64,000 nt of DNA from Desulfovibrio psychrotolerans (GTDB lineage Bacteria; Desulfobacterota; Desulfovibrionia; Desulfovibrionales; Desulfovibrionaceae). Every line of letters starts with the position of its first letter. The stretch's first letter is position 1. A program made the translations under genes and the position numbers. The stretch is taken from NCBI RefSeq assembly GCF_013340305.1, contig NZ_BLVP01000006.1, forward strand, positions 144,092 through 208,091, written 5' to 3'. The notes beneath the pieces were generated by a model. That model ran no database searches. It had not been told where the DNA came from and worked only from the letters and a program-made list of their open reading frames with translations. This document shows positions 63,312-64,000 of the stretch, one piece after another.

Positions 63312-63805
63312 ATCACACCACCCGCATTCAGCAACGGCCAGCCCCCATGTTTCTGGTCCTATGTCTGGCTCTGTGTCTTACCTTGGGACTGACCGCCTGC
63401 GCCATGCCTCGCATCACCATGCATCAGGATCCTCTGAGTCCGGCAGAGCACCTCAAACTTGGGTTGGCCTACGAGTCCGGCGGCAACCTACCCGAAGCCC
63501 TGCGCGAATATCAGGCGGCCATGCGCAATGAACCTCTGGCCCACCTCTATACTGGCAACGTCCTTTTCGCCCTCGGACGGATGGAGGAGGCTGAGAAGGC
63601 CTATGTCAATGCCATAGTCTCACTGCCCTTGAATCCCGAGCCGCGCAATAATCTGGCCTGGCTGCTTTATATCCAGCGTCAGCGCCTAGATCAGGCCGAG
63701 GCTCTGGCCGTTGAGGCCCTGCGCCTGTCGCCGCCTGACCGCGAGGCCGAGTTTCTGGACACCCTGCAGCGTATCCAAGAAGCACGTTCCGAATATGCGG
63801 GCTAG
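63308..63805 (+). CDS. TPR-repeat lipoprotein
   Basis: A 165-residue lipoprotein. The signal helix ends in the lipobox LTAC near residue 31. Tetratricopeptide repeats follow: LSPAEHLKLGLAYESGGNLPEALREYQAAMRNEP, LAHLYTGNVLFALGRMEEAEKAYVNAI, and PEPRNNLAWLLYIQRQRLDQAEALAVEALRL. It overlaps the peptidase gene by four bases (ATGA), so they are translated together. It could be a scaffold or adaptor for the peptidase. It is the last gene before the rRNA operon end. Confidence 0.9.
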   Translation: MNHTTRIQQRPAPMFLVLCLALCLTLGLTACAMPRITMHQDPLSPAEHLKLGLAYESGGNLPEALREYQAAMRNEPLAHLYTGNVLFALGRMEEAEKAYVNAIVSLPLNPEPRNNLAWLLYIQRQRLDQAEALAVEALRLSPPDREAEFLDTLQRIQEARSEYAG

Positions 63806-63923
63806 TCTGGTTCAGTTGTTACCCCGCTTTGTGGTATGGTGAAACAGCCACGGCGGACACATAGTGGACATAAAATCAACATAGAAAAGGGAGCTATCCA
63901 GCCCACGCCCCTCCTGCAAACGC

Positions 63924-63959
63924 AAAAAACTCCGGCCCTCATCGGTACCGGAGTTTTTT
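63924..63959. terminator. Bidirectional terminator between TPR gene and rRNA operon
   Basis: AAAAAACTCCGG, 12-base loop, CCGGAGTTTTTT: a perfect 12-bp stem. It ends the leftward rRNA transcript and probably also the rightward block. Confidence 0.93.
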
Positions 63960-63973
63960 GTGGTTGAAATACG

Positions 63974-64000
63974 TCTTGGCGGCGGCCTACTTTCCCACCA
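63974..64000 (-). rRNA. rrf: 5S ribosomal RNA, 3' end (truncated by window edge)
   Basis: The minus strand reads TGGTGGGAAAGTAGGCCGCC followed by GCCAAG. This is the conserved 3' end of 5S rRNA (GAGAGTAGG...GCCGCCA-type helix). The rest of the gene, and presumably an rRNA operon, continues beyond the window. The exact 3' end is approximate. Confidence 0.9.

Noticed and set aside
63806..63923. tRNA or small RNA gene before the rRNA operon
   Set aside because: No cloverleaf or T-arm sequence was seen; only the terminator at 63924-63959 is convincing.

Overview
The window reads as a chromosomal segment of a high-GC, anaerobic, sulfate-reducing Desulfovibrio-like bacterium (Desulfovibrionaceae; inferred). 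The indicators are an octaheme tetrathionate-reductase-family cytochrome with its cytochrome b, a rubredoxin:oxygen oxidoreductase, cytochrome bd, class III ribonucleotide reductase, PyrK/PyrD class 1B and several Cache-domain sensors. It starts inside a sensor gene (minus strand) and ends inside a 5S rRNA gene (minus strand, 3' end only). No tRNA, CRISPR array, phage or insertion sequence was recognised.

Layout. 0-3.8 kb: truncated Cache sensor, then two ATACCC/GGGTAT operators flanking a palindrome, then the octaheme cytochrome and cytochrome b. 4-8 kb: a hypothetical protein, adenosine-specific kinase, gdhA, tag. 8.3-24.1 kb, nearly all leftward: chemoreceptor, ferredoxin-nitroreductase, cyclic-2,3-diphosphoglycerate-synthetase-like GTPase, a YhaN/YhaO nuclease-ATPase pair, lipoprotein, RluA-type pseudouridine synthase, FG-GAP protein. 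24.2-29.2 kb: RsmB/F-type methyltransferase, DUF2087 protein, CstR-like CsoR-family repressor, thiaminase-I-like lipoprotein, toxin-antitoxin pair. 29.2-35 kb: cydAB and nrdGD. 35.6-46.9 kb: glycosyltransferase, TatD nuclease, receiver protein, M48 protease, roo, U32 peptidase, pyrK, pyrD, LysR regulator. 47-56.5 kb, leftward: M48/DUF898 pair, aroE, a complete siaD-siaA-siaB-siaC signalling cluster, hisI-hisG, and a TrmO/class II aldolase fusion. 57-63.8 kb, rightward: a hybrid histidine kinase, a sigma-54 response regulator, a BON protein, a DUF3309 mini-protein, a PA2779-like protein, a C39-like lipoprotein peptidase and a TPR lipoprotein, ending next to the rRNA operon.

How the genes fit together. 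Cytochrome bd, Roo and the octaheme cytochrome module suggest oxygen defence and use of oxidised sulfur compounds. The CstR-like repressor at 26.6 kb has the right residues to sense persulfide, and operators of its family lie in front of the octaheme operon, so a link between them is plausible although the genes are 24 kb apart. The 57-63.8 kb block looks like a self-contained, signal-controlled envelope module: kinase and sigma-54 activator first, a sigma-54-like promoter next, then exported and membrane proteins. Its base composition is lower in GC than its surroundings and it abuts an rRNA operon, which fits acquisition by transfer.

Two genome habits recur. Several proteins carry in-frame short-period repeat expansions in non-catalytic loops (YhaN, YhaO, RluA-like, glycosyltransferase, TrmO fusion, hypothetical at 4 kb). 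Several intergenic regions carry degenerate repeats built from ccgga/tcgg/cagg-type words. All coordinates were read by eye, and functional calls rest on motif recognition, not on database searches.
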